Shown here: one piece after another, positions 30,227 to 38,845 of the stretch | How positions within the stretch are numbered: the stretch's first letter is position 1 | Layout of the letters: each line of letters begins with the position of its first letter | Assembly (NCBI GenBank): GCA_023259175.1 | Contig: JAHFQV010000003.1 | Coordinates: 1 to 64,000, forward strand | Reading direction: 5' to 3' | Origin: Oxalobacteraceae bacterium | GTDB taxonomy: Bacteria; Pseudomonadota; Gammaproteobacteria; Burkholderiales; Burkholderiaceae_D | Length of the DNA stretch: 64,000 nucleotides | Notes under the pieces: generated by a model | The model's input: only the letters and a program-made list of their open reading frames with translations | Databases searched by the model: none | Told to the model about the DNA's origin: nothing | Translations under genes and position numbers: made by a program

Positions 30227-30937
30227 ATGAAACGTCAAATTGTGCTCGATACAGAGACGACCGGCTTAAATCCACGACTGGGAAATCGCATTCTTGAAAT
30301 CGGTTGCGTCGAGCTGATCAATCGAAAATTAACTGGTCAAAATCTACATTTTTATATTAATCCTGAACGCGAGTCTGAAGAAGGCGCGCTGGCGGTACAT
30401 GGCATCACCAGCGAATTTTTGCGAGATAAGCCGAAGTTTCATGAAGTCGTCGAGACCCTTTTGGACTACGTGAAAGGTGCAGAGATACTGATCCACAATG
30501 CCCCCTTCGATTTGGGTTTTCTGGATGCTGAGTTGGCGCGACTAGAGCGAGCCTCCTTTGTCAGCGTGGTCGATGGTGTCGTCGATACCTTAGTGCAAGC
30601 GAAGGAACTTCACCCCGGAAAACGTAATTCTTTGGATGCGCTGTGCGACCGTTACGAAATCTCAAATGCGCATCGTGCCCTGCATGGCGCTTTGCTCGAT
30701 GCTGAGTTACTCGCTGAAGTCTATCTCGCAATGTCGCGCGGTCAAAACAGTTTGGGTATCGAGCTAGAAGAAGAACTGAGCGATCGCAATACCGAGTATG
30801 AACATACGCAGGCAGAGTATGCCGAGATTCGGCTGCTATCGGCTAGTGTGGCCGATGGCGAAGCGCATCGTGAGTATCTGGAAGAGTTAGAGAAGGCGAA
30901 TAAGAGCCCCAGTATTTGGAAGGCCGTAAGCGCTTGA
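30227..30937 (+). CDS. dnaQ: DNA polymerase III epsilon subunit (proofreading)
   Basis: The 3'-5' exonuclease of the replicative polymerase. In 236 residues the DEDDh motifs are visible: LDTETTGL (Exo I), HNAPFDLGFLDAEL (Exo II), and HRALHGALLDAELL (Exo III with the catalytic His). The C-terminal 50 residues should bind the alpha subunit. The ATG at 30227 is used rather than the TTG upstream that overlaps tilS. In most proteobacteria dnaQ is beside rnhA; here it closes the alkA-accA-tilS run. Confidence 0.94.
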   Translation: MKRQIVLDTETTGLNPRLGNRILEIGCVELINRKLTGQNLHFYINPERESEEGALAVHGITSEFLRDKPKFHEVVETLLDYVKGAEILIHNAPFDLGFLDAELARLERASFVSVVDGVVDTLVQAKELHPGKRNSLDALCDRYEISNAHRALHGALLDAELLAEVYLAMSRGQNSLGIELEEELSDRNTEYEHTQAEYAEIRLLSASVADGEAHREYLEELEKANKSPSIWKAVSA

Positions 30938-31105
30938 AAGTGGAAAGTCTGCCGTGTTCGATCTTGGTGTTATGTTACTTTGAGGCAAAATTCCAACGCT
31001 TTTTGCCTTCGTGTTAGATTCAATTTTTTCGGTTTATATCGAATTCGGCCGTGACAAGAATTAAGCTTGTATTTTTAAGCACATAAAAAAATTTTCGCAC
31101 CACAC

Positions 31106-31132
31106 TTAAGTTCCTTAAAATAGTGCCGTAAA
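31106..31132 (+). promoter_or_regulatory. Sigma-28-like promoter candidate upstream of flhD
   Basis: TTAAGTTC, then exactly 11 nt, then GCCGTAAA. Each half matches 6 of 8 bases of the enterobacterial sigma-28 consensus (TAAAGTTT-N11-GCCGATAA), with the right spacing. It is about 290 nt before flhD. The match is weaker than those before flgM and flgK, so this may be chance. Confidence 0.3.
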
Positions 31133-31243
31133 CGTGTTTGTGGTGTCGTATTGTTCTGAAAAACTATATTTAACTATTTGATTTTTAACGGAAAATTTTA
31201 TAGATCATATTTTTCAAGCTAGATAGTCTTTCCTTCTTATTTA

Positions 31244-31258
31244 TGTGACTTTTTCACA
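31244..31258. promoter_or_regulatory. CRP-like palindrome in the flhD leader
   Basis: TGTGA-CTTTT-TCACA: both half-sites are perfect for CRP/Vfr-type regulators, but the spacer is 5 rather than the usual 6 nt. E. coli flhDC is activated by CRP-cAMP. The off-by-one spacing makes binding uncertain. Confidence 0.35.
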
Positions 31259-31421
31259 ATAAATTCTTCTTGCTCGATGTAGGTGCAATTCCTACGTCGG
31301 CGCGCGCTGTTTCCTGTATTCAATTCCCCAGTTTGGCTGATACACCCTCTCAATCCTTGGTAACACAATGGTTCCACTGGGCAATAAATTTCGTTGTGGA
31401 AATTTTTAAAGAGGTGGTGAA

Positions 31422-31739
31422 ATGACTTCAAATGACATGATGGCTGAGATTCGTGATGCCAATTTAAGTTACTTAATGCTGGCTCAGCAGATGATACGCG
31501 CAGATAAGGCGACTGCGATTTTTCGATTGGGCATCGCCAAGGAAATTGCCGATCTCATTGAAGGGCTCAACAATGCCCAAATTTTGAAACTTGCTGGTTC
31601 GAACATGATGCTGGCACGTTTTCGTTTCGAGGACAGCGCGATTTTGTGCATGCTTACTCATTACAACAAAGAGCGTAGTTTGGCACAGTCTCATGCAGCG
31701 ATTTTGATGGCCGGACAAAACGTCGAAGAGATTTTGTAA
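31422..31739 (+). CDS. flhD: Flagellar master regulator subunit FlhD
   Basis: A 105-residue helical protein that joins FlhC in the FlhD4C2 complex activating class II flagellar operons. The stretch IRDANLSYLMLAQQMIRADKATAIFRLGI is typical of the family (seen here across residues 8-37). An AGAGGTGG site lies just before the ATG. In the 40-nt gap to flhC there is a hairpin AGCGAA / TTCGCT (31739-31744 and 31754-31759). Confidence 0.96.
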   Translation: MTSNDMMAEIRDANLSYLMLAQQMIRADKATAIFRLGIAKEIADLIEGLNNAQILKLAGSNMMLARFRFEDSAILCMLTHYNKERSLAQSHAAILMAGQNVEEIL

Positions 31740-31779
31740 GCGAACATTTTTCATTCGCTGAGTGAAGTGGGAGGCTATC

Positions 31780-32340
31780 ATGGTAATGAAAAGTATCGTC
31801 AATGAGGCGCACGAAATTCAATTGGCTATTGACCTCGTCAATTTAGGTGCCCGTTTACAATTACTGGAATCTGAGACTTCCCTTTCCCGAGAGCGTTTGC
31901 TGAAAATCTATAAAGAGCTCAAAGGTGTTTCGCCACCGAAGGGCATGCTGCCTTTTTCTACTGATTGGTTTGTGACATGGCAGCCGAATATTCATGCTTC
32001 GCTCTTTATGAATATTTACCACTACTTGCAGGAACATGCCGATGTGAAGGGCATACACGCAGTCGTTAAGGCTTACCAGCTCTATCTCGAACAGATTCCG
32101 CATGACGAGGGTGAAGAGGCTGTTTTATCGCTCACCCGTGCTTGGACTTTGGTTCGTTTTTTTGATGGCAATATGCTGTCTATGATCAAGTGCGAGGTCT
32201 GTGGCGGCATGTTCGTCGCGCATAGCCTTGATCTTCACGATCATTTTGCCTGTGGCTTATGCCACGTCCCTTCACGTGCTGGCAAAACAAAAAAACTTAA
32301 AGACCTACAGAATCTGCAAAAGAAAAAAGCCCTCAATTAG
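31780..32340 (+). CDS. flhC: Flagellar master regulator subunit FlhC
   Basis: DNA-binding partner of FlhD, 186 residues. The C-terminal zinc site is clear: CEVCGG and CGLC supply four cysteines. The ATG at 31780 follows a GGGAGG site at a good distance; the frame is open 18 nt further up, but without a site. Its stop lies in a short palindrome (AATTAGC-GT-GCTAATT) and is followed by a strong GC-rich hairpin at 32363-32389. Confidence 0.96.
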   Translation: MVMKSIVNEAHEIQLAIDLVNLGARLQLLESETSLSRERLLKIYKELKGVSPPKGMLPFSTDWFVTWQPNIHASLFMNIYHYLQEHADVKGIHAVVKAYQLYLEQIPHDEGEEAVLSLTRAWTLVRFFDGNMLSMIKCEVCGGMFVAHSLDLHDHFACGLCHVPSRAGKTKKLKDLQNLQKKKALN

Positions 32341-32362
32341 CGTGCTAATTAGTCGCGCCTTT

Positions 32363-32389
32363 GCGACAGCGGATTTGCTGCGCTGTCGC
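32363..32389. other. GC-rich hairpin between flhC and the methyltransferase gene
   Basis: Perfect 9-bp stem GCGACAGCG / CGCTGTCGC with a 9-nt loop. No T-run follows, so it is not a typical terminator. It could stabilise the flhDC message 3' end or lower read-through into the next gene. Confidence 0.55.
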
Positions 32390-32437
32390 TTGCAGTGGAT
32401 AATCATCCTAATCAAAACGCGCGGAGAATCCCAATTG

Positions 32438-33181
32438 GTGATCGGTCTAAAAGCCTTGTTATTGCAATTGGCGGCCTTGGTTTTGACAAGTGTCTTGAGT
32501 GTTATCGTCCAAAAATTCTTGGGCTACTTGATTCCCCCATCGGTTTTTTTGAGCCTGCATGTGTCGGTCGCGCTCAGTTTTTCTATGCTGTTTCGTTTTG
32601 ACTGGTGGTGGAGTTTGATTCAGGTGCTTTTCCCCCTGTTATTGGTGCTCGCGGCACTGCATCCTTTGCCTAGTCAGTGGTATTTGTTTGCCTTCCTCAT
32701 CTTCGCTTTGTTGTATTGGTCCACGTTTCGCACCCAAGTGCCTTACTACCCGTCAAAGAAAAGCTTGCTGATGCCGATCCAGGCTTTACTCCCAGCGGTT
32801 CAGGGGAGTCGATTTGTTGATCTTGGCAGTGGCATGGGGGGCTTACTCATGCAACTTGCAAAGCTTAATCCTGAGGGCCAATTCATCGGTGTGGAAATAG
32901 CGCCACTACCTTGGCTGATTAGTCGCTTGCGCGCCTTACTTTCGAGTTCTAAAGTGAAGTTCGTTTTGGGAAATTACAACAGACAGGATTTGCAGCAGTT
33001 CGATGTTGTTTTTTGTTATTTGTCTCCTGCGGCGATGCCGAGTATCTGGGAAAAGGCAAGGGCAGAAATGAAGCCTGGCGCGCTTCTCCTGAGTTACGAA
33101 TTTATTATCCCCGAAAAACCACACGACTTCTGTGTGAAAATTGAAGAAGATGCGCCATATTTATTTGGATGGCGCATATAA
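32438..33181 (+). CDS. Membrane-anchored class I SAM methyltransferase
   Basis: About 247 residues: an N-terminal part with three or four hydrophobic helices (about 1-95), then a Rossmann methyltransferase domain. Motif I is RFVDLGSGMGGLLMQLA and motif II FIGVEIAPLPWLI; a FDVVFCYLSP segment corresponds to motif IV. The substrate is not evident. The start is uncertain: GGAG at 32423-32426 can serve TTG 32435 or GTG 32438, and the frame is open back into flhC. It sits between flhC and motA, so a link to the flagellar regulon is possible but not shown. Confidence 0.72.
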   Translation: MIGLKALLLQLAALVLTSVLSVIVQKFLGYLIPPSVFLSLHVSVALSFSMLFRFDWWWSLIQVLFPLLLVLAALHPLPSQWYLFAFLIFALLYWSTFRTQVPYYPSKKSLLMPIQALLPAVQGSRFVDLGSGMGGLLMQLAKLNPEGQFIGVEIAPLPWLISRLRALLSSSKVKFVLGNYNRQDLQQFDVVFCYLSPAAMPSIWEKARAEMKPGALLLSYEFIIPEKPHDFCVKIEEDAPYLFGWRI

Positions 33182-33314
33182 TGAAACAACAGAAATATAT
33201 TTTCTGAGCAATATTTCCCGAAAATGTTGCCTCATATTACGAGATCGCTGTTATTCTTAAGTTGTTGCTCGAGAGGATTAAATTCGAAGTTAAACTTTTG
33301 AAGGAGTCTAACTC

Positions 33315-34175
33315 GTGTTTGTAATCGTGGGATACATCGTCGTATGCGGATCCGTGTTTGGTGGATTCGTTATGTCTGGCGGACACTTAGCTGTCTTATT
33401 TCAACCACTCGAATTACTGATGATTGGTGGTGCCGCTGTGGGCGCATCCTTGGTCGGCAACAACAGTAAAACAATCAAAGCCTCGCTCAAGGCATTACCC
33501 TCAGTACTTAAAGGATCGAAATTCAACAAGGCCATGTACATGGAGTTGATGACGATGCTGTTTGACGTACTCACAAAAATCCGCAAAGAAGGTTTGATGT
33601 CGATCGAAGGCGATATTGAAAAACCGGAAGAAAGTCCGCTATTTAGTAAATATGGCCTAGTCGTTTCAGACCATCACTTAATGGAATTTTTGAGTGATTA
33701 TTTGCGCCTGATGGTGTCGGGCAATATGGATGCTTTTCAGATCGAAAACTTGATGGATAACGAACTTGAAACTCATCATGTTGAAGGTCATGTGCCTGCA
33801 CATTTTATCGCTAAGTTGGGTGATGGCTTGCCCGCCTTCGGGATTGTTGCCGCAGTGATGGGCGTGGTTCATACGATGGAATCGGTGGGGATACCGCCAG
33901 CCGAACTCGGGATTTTGATTGCCCATGCTTTGGTCGGTACCTTCCTTGGGATTTTATTGGCTTATGGTTTTGTTGGACCTTTATCTGGATTGCTGGAACA
34001 AAATTTGGACGAGTCGTCTAAAACATTTCAGTGCGTCAAAGTGACTTTGTTGGCGAGTTTAAATGGCTATGCGCCGGCTTTGTCAGTGGAATTTGGCCGT
34101 AAAGTTTTGTATTCAACTGAGCGACCTTCGTTCTCCGAGTTGGAAGAACATATTAAACAATCTAAATCGAAATAG
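33315..34175 (+). CDS. motA: Flagellar motor stator protein MotA
   Basis: Proton-channel stator subunit of the inner membrane, 286 residues with four membrane helices. The cytoplasmic loop and the GDGLPAFGIVAAVMGVVHTM segment with the conserved channel proline are clear. The start is GTG at 33315, set by a strong AAGGAG at 33301-33306. It pairs with motB 25 nt downstream. A second stator pair (motCD) is encoded at 50.3-51.8 kb. Confidence 0.96.
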   Translation: MFVIVGYIVVCGSVFGGFVMSGGHLAVLFQPLELLMIGGAAVGASLVGNNSKTIKASLKALPSVLKGSKFNKAMYMELMTMLFDVLTKIRKEGLMSIEGDIEKPEESPLFSKYGLVVSDHHLMEFLSDYLRLMVSGNMDAFQIENLMDNELETHHVEGHVPAHFIAKLGDGLPAFGIVAAVMGVVHTMESVGIPPAELGILIAHALVGTFLGILLAYGFVGPLSGLLEQNLDESSKTFQCVKVTLLASLNGYAPALSVEFGRKVLYSTERPSFSELEEHIKQSKSK

Positions 34176-34200
34176 TCCTAACCAAAAACAGGGTGTGATT

Positions 34201-35130
34201 GTGGCTGCTGACGAAGTCCGTCCTATCATTGTTAAGCGCATTAAAAAGGTCGCCGGGGGCCATCATGGCGGCGCTTGGAAAATCGCGTATGCCGATTTCG
34301 TTACGGCGATGATGGCCTTCTTTCTTTTGATGTGGTTGCTAGGCTCGACTGCCAAAGGAAATTTGCAAGGGATAGCCGAATATTTTCAAACGCCTTTGAA
34401 AGTGGCCATGATGGGCGGGGATGGCAGTGGCGATAGTTCGAGTGTGCTACAAGGGGGCGGTAAGGATTTGTCGGCGCGTGATGGGCAAGTAAAAAAAGGT
34501 GATATTGAAGCGGCCAAAAAAACCTACAATTTACAAGCAGCCGAAGCGGCGCTAGCAAAACTCGATGCTGAGCGCTTAAAGGGTCTGAAGGAAAAAATCG
34601 AAGCGGCCATCGAATCGAGTCAAACCCTGAAACAATTTAAAAAACAGCTACTGCTCGACATTACGACCGAAGGCTTGCGGATACAAATGGTCGATGAAAA
34701 GAATCGTCCTATGTTTGCGTCAGCCAAAGCTGAGTTACAACCCTACACCCGAGAAATTTTGCATGAAATTGGTTTGGCTTTAAATGAAGTTCCGAACAAA
34801 ATTAGTCTCTCTGGACATACCGATGCCGCACCTTATCTGAACGGTGAAAAAGGGTATAGCAATTGGGAGTTGTCGGCGGATCGCGCCAATGCCTCGCGGC
34901 GTGAATTAATCTACGGTGGCATGGATGAGAGCAAAGTTTTGCGCGTCGTCGGACTGTCTTCATCGGTGCTGTTTGATAAAGCTGATCCGCTCAATCCTAT
35001 TAATCGTCGTATCAGTATCATCGTCATGAATAAGAAAACGGAACTGTCTGCCTCGCAAGATGGTGGTGAAGTTGACTTGGAAAAGCAGGACGGAGTTGGG
35101 GTCGAGTTAAAGCAAAACGTGGTCCAATAA
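34201..35130 (+). CDS. motB: Flagellar motor stator protein MotB
   Basis: Peptidoglycan-anchored stator subunit of 309 residues. A single membrane helix carries the proton-binding Asp32 (WKIAYADFVTAMMAFFLLMW), followed by the plug/linker and an OmpA-like domain (GHTDAAPY, NWELSADRANASRREL). The start is taken as GTG 34201 with AGGGTG upstream; the frame is open back into motA and a GTG at 34195 is an alternative. Confidence 0.95.
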   Translation: MAADEVRPIIVKRIKKVAGGHHGGAWKIAYADFVTAMMAFFLLMWLLGSTAKGNLQGIAEYFQTPLKVAMMGGDGSGDSSSVLQGGGKDLSARDGQVKKGDIEAAKKTYNLQAAEAALAKLDAERLKGLKEKIEAAIESSQTLKQFKKQLLLDITTEGLRIQMVDEKNRPMFASAKAELQPYTREILHEIGLALNEVPNKISLSGHTDAAPYLNGEKGYSNWELSADRANASRRELIYGGMDESKVLRVVGLSSSVLFDKADPLNPINRRISIIVMNKKTELSASQDGGEVDLEKQDGVGVELKQNVVQ

Positions 35131-35177
35131 TTTTTCAATTGAGTGCAACTGTAATGTTGCGGAACGGGACGCTGAAG

Positions 35178-35726
35178 ATGTCAGATCGAAAAAACCTAGG
35201 ATCACAAGTGAAAGAGTTACTCGCAGGAGTCTCTGATCATGGGGTCGACCACTTATTGGAAGTGGAAACAGATTTAGTGCAAACCACGATTTTGTTAGCC
35301 GAGGCAATTGAGCGCTTAGGGGCCAATTTTTTGGATTTGCATTCTTCATTGACCTCACAGGAAGCACAGATAAAACTCATAGTCGAAGCGGGGCAGGTGC
35401 CGCAAGACAGTGTTGATCGTTTATCTAAGATACAGGCAGATATTTCTTTGCACATCAATCAGGCGGTAACGAGTCTTCAGTTTCAGGATTTAACTGGACA
35501 ACTCATCGCCCGTACAGTGCAAAGGAGCGCCGGATTACGCGAGCTTTTGAGTACCTTAGAAATTGAAGGACACGTTATCCCAAATGATGGTGAAATCGAT
35601 GAGATTTCCTCGATGTTGACTGAGATTACGTCCAAGCTGGAAGCGCAGAGTATCGCACTCAAAAGTTTGCTACGAAAAACGGTTAACCAACAGCATATGG
35701 ACAGCGGCGATATTGAATTATTTTAG
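35178..35726 (+). CDS. CheZ-type chemotaxis phosphatase, divergent copy
   Basis: A 182-residue helical protein related to CheZ. The catalytic helix is conserved as LQFQDLTGQLI; D and Q of DLTGQ are the pair that dephosphorylates CheY-P in E. coli. The C-terminus (SGDIELF) differs from the classical CheY-binding tail DDLLDSLGF found in the second copy at 41979-42623. It is directly followed by a cheY, suggesting that this pair works together. The ATG at 35178 is the likely start; ATG 35154 is possible. Confidence 0.75.
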   Translation: MSDRKNLGSQVKELLAGVSDHGVDHLLEVETDLVQTTILLAEAIERLGANFLDLHSSLTSQEAQIKLIVEAGQVPQDSVDRLSKIQADISLHINQAVTSLQFQDLTGQLIARTVQRSAGLRELLSTLEIEGHVIPNDGEIDEISSMLTEITSKLEAQSIALKSLLRKTVNQQHMDSGDIELF

Positions 35727-35772
35727 TTGTCAGAGGTGTGGGTGTTTCAATCTTTTTTAAATTGGAGTTGTG

Positions 35773-36138
35773 ATGGCCAAGACAATATTAGCAGTGGATG
35801 ACTCAGGCTCTTTACGGCAAATGGTCGCATTTAGTTTGAAGGCGGCCGGCTACCAAGTAATTGAGGCAGTCGATGGTCAGGATGGTTTGGAGAAAGCCAA
35901 ATTGCAGGTTGTCGATCTCGTTCTGACTGACCAAAACATGCCACGTATGGACGGCTTAACGCTGATCAAGTCTTTACGTGCTTTGGAGTCATATCAAAAG
36001 GTGCCTATCCTGATGTTGACGACGGAATCGGGCGACGATATGAAAGTAAAGGGACGTGCAGCCGGCGCGAACGGATGGCTGGTGAAGCCCTTTGATCCGC
36101 AAAAATTGACCGAGGTCGTGAAAAAAGTGATTGGTTGA
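35773..36138 (+). CDS. CheY-like response regulator
   Basis: Single receiver domain of 121 residues. The acidic pocket is DD (9-10), the phospho-acceptor is Asp53 (LTDQNMPRMDG), with T and K in LMLTTES and LVKPF. It resembles the CheY that accompanies the cheA-proximal cluster in other betaproteobacteria. A GGAG site precedes the ATG at 35773. It lies between the CheZ-like gene and cheA. Whether it binds the motor or serves as a phosphate sink cannot be told from sequence. Confidence 0.92.
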   Translation: MAKTILAVDDSGSLRQMVAFSLKAAGYQVIEAVDGQDGLEKAKLQVVDLVLTDQNMPRMDGLTLIKSLRALESYQKVPILMLTTESGDDMKVKGRAAGANGWLVKPFDPQKLTEVVKKVIG

Positions 36139-36187
36139 GTGATGTGTTTAGCGTTAAGCCATTTCGCGCAAATTACGGGGTGCAATA

Positions 36188-38221
36188 ATGACGATTGACA
36201 TGGGTCAGTTCTTTCAGGTTTTTTTTGACGAGGCGGAGGAACTCCTCGCTGAGAAAGAGAAGTTATTATTGGGTGTGGACATTGCGTCTCCGGATCCGGA
36301 AGATTTGAATGCGATTTTTAGAACCGCGCATTCAATAAAGGGCGGCGCGTCAACCTTTGGCTTACACGATATGTCGGAAGTGACCCACATACTCGAATCA
36401 CTGTTGGATCAAATTCGTAAAGGTGAAATGACCCTCACTTCGGATCATGTTGATGCTTTCCTTGCCGCCAAAGATGTCTTGAAAATGCAACTTGATGGAC
36501 ATAGACATGGTGCAAAAGTCGATCTCGATGCCGTGGGTGATGTTCGGATGTTGTTGCAGTCCTTTGTTAAGGGTGAAATCAAAGCAGAAAATAAGGTCGC
36601 GGCGGCGGTGATTCAACAAGAAGAGGCCAGCGAAAAACGCGAGCAATATCAATCTGCGTTTCGGATTGTTTTCAATCAAATTAAAGAGGCCGATTGGCTC
36701 GTTTTAAGTGATGAATTGGCGATGCTAGGGCGAGTAGAAGAGCCGACCGTCGATGGCGACAAACGCAGTTTGCTAATCAGTACCAATGGCAGTCAAGACG
36801 ATATTGTCGCGGTTTGTTCCTTTGTAGTTGATGCCGACAAAATGAGTATTACCAGCGAAGCAGTTAAACAAACTAGTGCTTCCGATGCCGCTTCGGACGA
36901 AGATTTGGGCTATGGCTTTTTTGAGCCTATGGACACGATGTTCACGCCAGCTCCAGCGGACGTTTCCGAACACGGCTCGAGTTCAGCAAAGTCGGACGCA
37001 GCGGCGGCACAAGCAAAAGCAAGCCCGAAAAAAGATAATGATAAAGCCGCTAATTCTCAGGAATCTAGCACGATCCGGGTCGGCATCGAGAAAGTCGATC
37101 AGATTATCAACCTTATTGGTGAGTTGGTGATTACACAGGCCATGCTCAACCAAAGAACACAGGATCTGGACCCCGTTTCAAATGAACGTCTGCTCAGTAG
37201 CGTCGCCCACCTCACGCGCAATACCCGTGACTTGCAAGAAGCGGTGATGTCGATACGGATGATGCCGATGGAATATGTGTTCTCAAGGTTTCCCCGTATG
37301 GTGCGCGATCTCGCCCACAAACTAGGCAAAAAAGTTGAGTTCATTACCCATGGCGCTTCGACCGAACTAGACAAGGGTTTAATTGAACGAATCGTCGATC
37401 CTTTGACCCATCTGGTCAGAAATAGCATTGACCATGGCATAGAAATGCCCGCGGCTAGAAGTGCTTCGGGCAAGAGTGAAACCGGTAGGCTAACGCTCTC
37501 TTCCGTACACCAGGGCGGCAATATTGTAATTGAGGTCAGTGATGATGGCGGTGGATTGCATCGCGAAAGAATACTCTCCAAGGCGCGACAAAATGGATTG
37601 CCTGTATCGGATGCTATGAGCGACTCGGAGGTCTGGCAATTGATTTTTGCCCCGGGTTTCTCAACCGCAGAAGTGGTCACCGATGTCTCCGGACGAGGCG
37701 TTGGAATGGATGTCGTTAAACGTAACATCGCGCAAATGGGCGGTGTGGTTGATATTCGTTCTACGCGAGGCTTGGGCACAACCATTACGATTTCCTTGCC
37801 GCTGACTTTAGCGATTTTAGATGGCATGTCTGTGAAGGTAGGGCAAGAAATTTATATCTTGCCGCTGGGTTTTGTCGTCGAATCTTTACAACCGCAATTG
37901 GAAGATATTCGTGAGATCAATGGTCGTGGCAGTGTCATCAAAATCCGCCAAGAGTATTTGCCGCTGATACGTTTATATGAGTCGTTCAATATTGAGCCGA
38001 CCCACAAAGACCCTTCCGCGGGCATTACGGTGATCGTCGAAGTCGATGGAAAAAAAGCGGCGCTTTTTGTTGATGAACTCGTTGCGCAACAACAGGTGGT
38101 GGTGAAAAACATCGAGTCAAATTATAAGAAAATTCAAGGTATCTCAGGCGCCACTATTTTAGGCGACGGCGGTGTTTCTTTGATTTTGGATGTGGCGGCC
38201 TTAATACGTGCAGTGCGTTGA
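36188..38221 (+). CDS. cheA: Chemotaxis histidine kinase CheA
   Basis: Cytoplasmic kinase of the chemoreceptor array, 677 residues. P1 has the phospho-accepting His48 (FRTAHSIKGGAST); a P2-like CheY/CheB-binding part lies at about 150-235; a Ser/Ala/Lys-rich linker follows; then P3 dimerisation (IRVGIEKVDQIINLIGELVITQAML), the P4 ATPase (NSIDHGIE N-box, SDDGGG G1, GRGVGMDVVK G2) and the P5 CheW-like domain. A typical full-length CheA. No receptor gene is next to it. Confidence 0.97.
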   Translation: MTIDMGQFFQVFFDEAEELLAEKEKLLLGVDIASPDPEDLNAIFRTAHSIKGGASTFGLHDMSEVTHILESLLDQIRKGEMTLTSDHVDAFLAAKDVLKMQLDGHRHGAKVDLDAVGDVRMLLQSFVKGEIKAENKVAAAVIQQEEASEKREQYQSAFRIVFNQIKEADWLVLSDELAMLGRVEEPTVDGDKRSLLISTNGSQDDIVAVCSFVVDADKMSITSEAVKQTSASDAASDEDLGYGFFEPMDTMFTPAPADVSEHGSSSAKSDAAAAQAKASPKKDNDKAANSQESSTIRVGIEKVDQIINLIGELVITQAMLNQRTQDLDPVSNERLLSSVAHLTRNTRDLQEAVMSIRMMPMEYVFSRFPRMVRDLAHKLGKKVEFITHGASTELDKGLIERIVDPLTHLVRNSIDHGIEMPAARSASGKSETGRLTLSSVHQGGNIVIEVSDDGGGLHRERILSKARQNGLPVSDAMSDSEVWQLIFAPGFSTAEVVTDVSGRGVGMDVVKRNIAQMGGVVDIRSTRGLGTTITISLPLTLAILDGMSVKVGQEIYILPLGFVVESLQPQLEDIREINGRGSVIKIRQEYLPLIRLYESFNIEPTHKDPSAGITVIVEVDGKKAALFVDELVAQQQVVVKNIESNYKKIQGISGATILGDGGVSLILDVAALIRAVR

Positions 38222-38269
38222 TTTTCGAAATTATTGTGTAGACCCATTTGCAGATGTGAGGAAACAATC

Positions 38270-38779
38270 ATGATTAAAGGCTCAGAGGGTTCAAAGCTCA
38301 GTTCACACTCGGAACAGGCTACCGAATTATCGATGCAAGAGTTTCTCGCATTTACCTTGGGGAATGAAGAATATGGTATCGATATCCTGAAGGTGCAGGA
38401 AATTCGTGGCTATGAAGCCGTTACTCGGATCGCAAATGCCCCCGAATTTTTAAAAGGCGTGATCAATTTGCGCGGGATTATTGTCCCCATCGTTGATATG
38501 CGGATTAAGTTTAATTTGGGCACCCCCACTTACGATCAATTGACCGTCGTGATTATTCTCAATATCGGAAGTCGGGTGGTGGGGATGGTGGTTGACAGCG
38601 TTTCTGATGTGATGACTCTGCTACCCGAACAGATACGACCTGCGCCAGAAATGAATACCACGTTCAATAATGATTTTCTGATTGGTTTAGGAACCTTGGA
38701 AGAGCGTATGTTGATCTTGGTTGATATTGGGAAAATGATGTCCAGTCCAGAAATGGGGCTGACTGATAACGAAGAATAA
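38270..38779 (+). CDS. cheW: Chemotaxis coupling protein CheW
   Basis: Scaffold protein of 169 residues that links receptors to CheA. SH3-like fold with the typical [23 protein letters not shown] and [18 protein letters not shown] stretches. The ATG at 38270 has a GAGGAA site; upstream in-frame codons to 38234 have none. It follows cheA by 48 nt. Confidence 0.96.
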   Translation: MIKGSEGSKLSSHSEQATELSMQEFLAFTLGNEEYGIDILKVQEIRGYEAVTRIANAPEFLKGVINLRGIIVPIVDMRIKFNLGTPTYDQLTVVIILNIGSRVVGMVVDSVSDVMTLLPEQIRPAPEMNTTFNNDFLIGLGTLEERMLILVDIGKMMSSPEMGLTDNEE

Positions 38780-38845
38780 GCTAAGTTTGTTCGTAATTTA
38801 CGCTTACAGCGAGCTGAGCAAAAACTGCGTTTTACGGGAATACTC

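Larger units (their letters stand above)
30938..31421. other. Long regulatory region upstream of flhDC
   Basis: 484 nt of AT-rich DNA with no credible gene. It contains, in order: a sigma-28-like promoter candidate (31106-31132), a possible sigma-70 pair (TTGATT 31178-31183 and TATAGA 31199-31204, short 15-nt spacer), a CRP-like palindrome (31244-31258), a stem-loop (31276-31298: GATGTAGG / CCTACGTC with one wobble pair) and the flhD ribosome-binding site. A long leader of this kind fits a master regulator controlled by many inputs, as in enterobacterial flhDC. Confidence 0.55.

Noticed and set aside
31237..31431. 64-codon minus-strand frame in the flhD leader
   Set aside because: It overlaps the flhD start and ribosome-binding site and has no similarity to a known family that I can see.
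33182..33314. Sigma-28 promoter before motA
   Set aside because: The best candidate (CCCGAAAA with a matching distance) has a -35 with only about half the consensus bases.
37099..37827. 242-codon open frame antisense to cheA
   Set aside because: It mirrors the codon pattern of cheA, has no ribosome-binding site and encodes a protein of Ser/Ile/Pro-rich composition typical of antisense shadows.
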